Shown: positions 62,574-64,000 of the stretch, piece after piece | Position numbering within the stretch: position 1 is the stretch's first letter | Layout of the letters: each line of letters starts with the position of its first letter | DNA from: Zasmidium citrigriseum | Lineage: Eukaryota; Ascomycota; Dothideomycetes; Mycosphaerellales; Mycosphaerellaceae | Length of the DNA: 64,000 bases | Reading direction: 5' to 3' | NCBI GenBank assembly: GCA_002786025.1 | Contig: NHNW01000014.1 | Location: 310,001 to 374,000 of the forward strand | The notes under the pieces: model-generated | Told to the model about the DNA's origin: nothing | Database searches by the model: none | Seen by the model: only the letters and a program-made list of their open reading frames with translations | Made by a program: the position numbers and the translations under genes

Positions 62574-64000
62574 ATGGACGACAAGAAAGAGTTCAAGGTC
62601 ACTGAACGACCAATCCCGCTTTCGCCGGAACAGCACATGACTGCGGAGGAAAGAGAAGCTTTGGAAGATGCTGAAATGAAACTTGAGAGCGGTACTGGTG
62701 CTGGTGCTCAAGCAAGCGACATCAACGACCCAAACTGGAGGCCTGGCTTCTGGAATCGCTTTCCCAACCTTGGCTTTGGGTCTCTGGTAGTGGTCATCGT
62801 GTGTGCGATTGGCGCTGTCCTCAATCTTTCGCTGTCCAACGGCGTTTCTCAGAGCAAGTGGCCTGCTGCCATTGCTCCCAACGTCATCATCAGTATACTG
62901 AACAGTGTGGCTAATCTCGCATTCGGAATTGCCATCAGTGAGTCTCCCATCCATCGTAACCGAGCATCAAGGTCACTGACATTTGCGTAGGCAATGGTAT
63001 TGCGATCGCCTGGTGGAGAAAGACACTACAGGGCTCTACCATTGAGCAGCTGAATCGTTCATGGCAGTTCAGCAGCAGCTTCAAGGATCTCCTGCTCAAT
63101 GTGAAATACTTCAACTTCATTGCCCTCGCGGCATTGACTGCCAAGCTGACGATCATCGACGGCACCCTGCTTCAGAAGGCCTTCAGCACCGAGATTCGAG
63201 CGGATCATCCAGTCCAATACAACTTGACCGGCTATGCAAACATGACCATCCCGATGACTGGTAGAGTCTCAGGCCGCGGAGCTGGGGCTGGTCTGCTTGC
63301 GAAGAATTTCAACGACGACTTGAAGATCTGGGCACAAGGAGGTGGCTTGCTGCCAAATACATACGCTGGATGCGATGGTCTTTGCTATCTCCATGTCCCT
63401 GGTGCAGGATTTGAATTCGACTGTAGTGAGCCTCAGCAGACGACTATCAACAACGGCCAGCAGACACAGGACGCATTGATTGCATACCAGAGCAACCCTG
63501 CATGCATGTCATCAAACGCGACGAGCAACCAAAATTGTACCGACCTAGAGGCGAAACTGGTGGCACCGCTCTTCCATGTCGAGTTCACGGCCAACTATGA
63601 CAATGGTGGATTTGCCGGCCAAACGAACTATTCTTACATCACCATGGATCTTCTGTATACCACAGCAAACGATGAAGGAGAGCAGGGCCAAGGGTCCTGC
63701 CCTGGAACGAGATACACCCAGACTTGCCGACTCCGCCCAGCCATTGTCAACTACCCGGTCATGATCGAGCAATTCAAGGACTCTCACTCCCTCACAAGCA
63801 TGTCGCTTGCTGTCGATCCAAAGGCTGCGGACAACTCCACTTTCCGTGACTTCAACACCACGCTCAAGCAACAGAATCACTTCGACATCATCGAATACAA
63901 CGACATTCATGAAACGCACAGCTCGATAACCGACGACACGAGGACTCGGCTTGGCGGTGTTGCCCAGGGGCTCAACATGTATCTCGGCGGCAACGCAAGC
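62574..64000 (+). CDS. multipass membrane protein, partial (cut by window end)
   Basis: Two exons are visible (62574-62937 and 62991 to the edge) with a 53-bp GT-AG intron. The frame stays open to the last base, about 458 residues so far. A charged cytosolic tail is followed by membrane spans at about residues 65-84 (LGFGSLVVVIVCAIGAVLNL) and 99-121, a conserved IAWWRKTLQGSTIEQLNRSW loop, and a third span (FNFIALAALTAKLTII). A large extracellular domain follows with paired cysteines and many N-glycosylation sites (NLT, NMT, NAT, NCT, NYS, NST, NTT). This plan is common in large uncharacterised membrane proteins of filamentous fungi, whose last spans come near the C-terminus, outside this window. 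Function unknown. Confidence 0.85.

Noticed and set aside
1..64000. tRNA, rRNA, CRISPR, transposase, reverse transcriptase or terminal inverted repeats
   Set aside because: I looked for A/B-box patterns, catalytic motifs and long inverted repeats by eye and found none; a covariance-model scan would be needed to exclude small RNAs.

Overview
This is a stretch of nuclear DNA from a filamentous ascomycete. The evidence is dense single-gene transcription units with short GT-AG introns of 50 to 85 bp, many intronless genes, fungal-specific families (CHO2, TAO3/PAG1, a Zn2Cys6 regulator, a DUF7907-like secreted protein) and a NIS1-type secreted effector. Proteins and intron style fit Pezizomycotina, plausibly a plant-associated Dothideomycete. 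The species cannot be named from the sequence alone. There are no rRNA or tRNA genes, CRISPR arrays or intact transposons that I can recognise.

Layout. 0.5-2.5 kb: vacuolar Ca2+/H+ exchanger. 3.5-6.5 kb: an accessory, decaying segment with two minisatellites (22-bp and about 35-bp units), unrecognised minus-strand coding remnants, and two diverged tandem copies of one broken gene. 6.9-10.2 kb: two related small Cys-rich proteins, a secreted CxxC-rich protein and a single-span surface protein. 11.2-18.9 kb: phosphatidylethanolamine methyltransferase CHO2 and a DHA2-type MFS transporter with a very long N-terminal tail. 20.4-24.7 kb: a coiled-coil protein, then a PflA-like radical SAM enzyme head to head with the Fe-S assembly ATPase NBP35. 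25.8-27.7 kb: a secreted GH43 hydrolase and a NIS1-family effector, convergent.

28.2-39.1 kb is a compact housekeeping block: RAD18, a methyltransferase, a secreted DUF7907-like protein, CHM7, CCT1, POL32 and a GT8 glycosyltransferase. 39.7-47.3 kb is one 7.7-kb exon for TAO3/PAG1. 49.8-57.1 kb holds a two-RRM RNA-binding protein and NADPH-cytochrome P450 reductase, separated by 3.3 kb without a gene. 58.6-64 kb has a Zn2Cys6 regulator, a doubtful small ORF and a multipass membrane protein cut by the window end.

Themes. Several proteins are secreted or displayed (8.1, 9.2, 25.8, 27.2 and 31.6 kb), as expected for a fungus that meets a host or plant debris. RAD18 and POL32 both act at PCNA during lesion bypass, but they lie 6 kb apart and this may be chance. 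The most unusual material is the 3.5-6.5 kb decay zone, where a minisatellite appears to have grown from pseudogene sequence. The radical SAM/NBP35 pair is also notable, joining an iron-sulfur enzyme of unknown substrate with an iron-sulfur assembly factor across one short promoter.

Starts given here are ATG codons. Several longer open frames begin at TTG or GTG and were shortened. Intron borders were read by eye, checked for reading frame, and could be off by a base or two.
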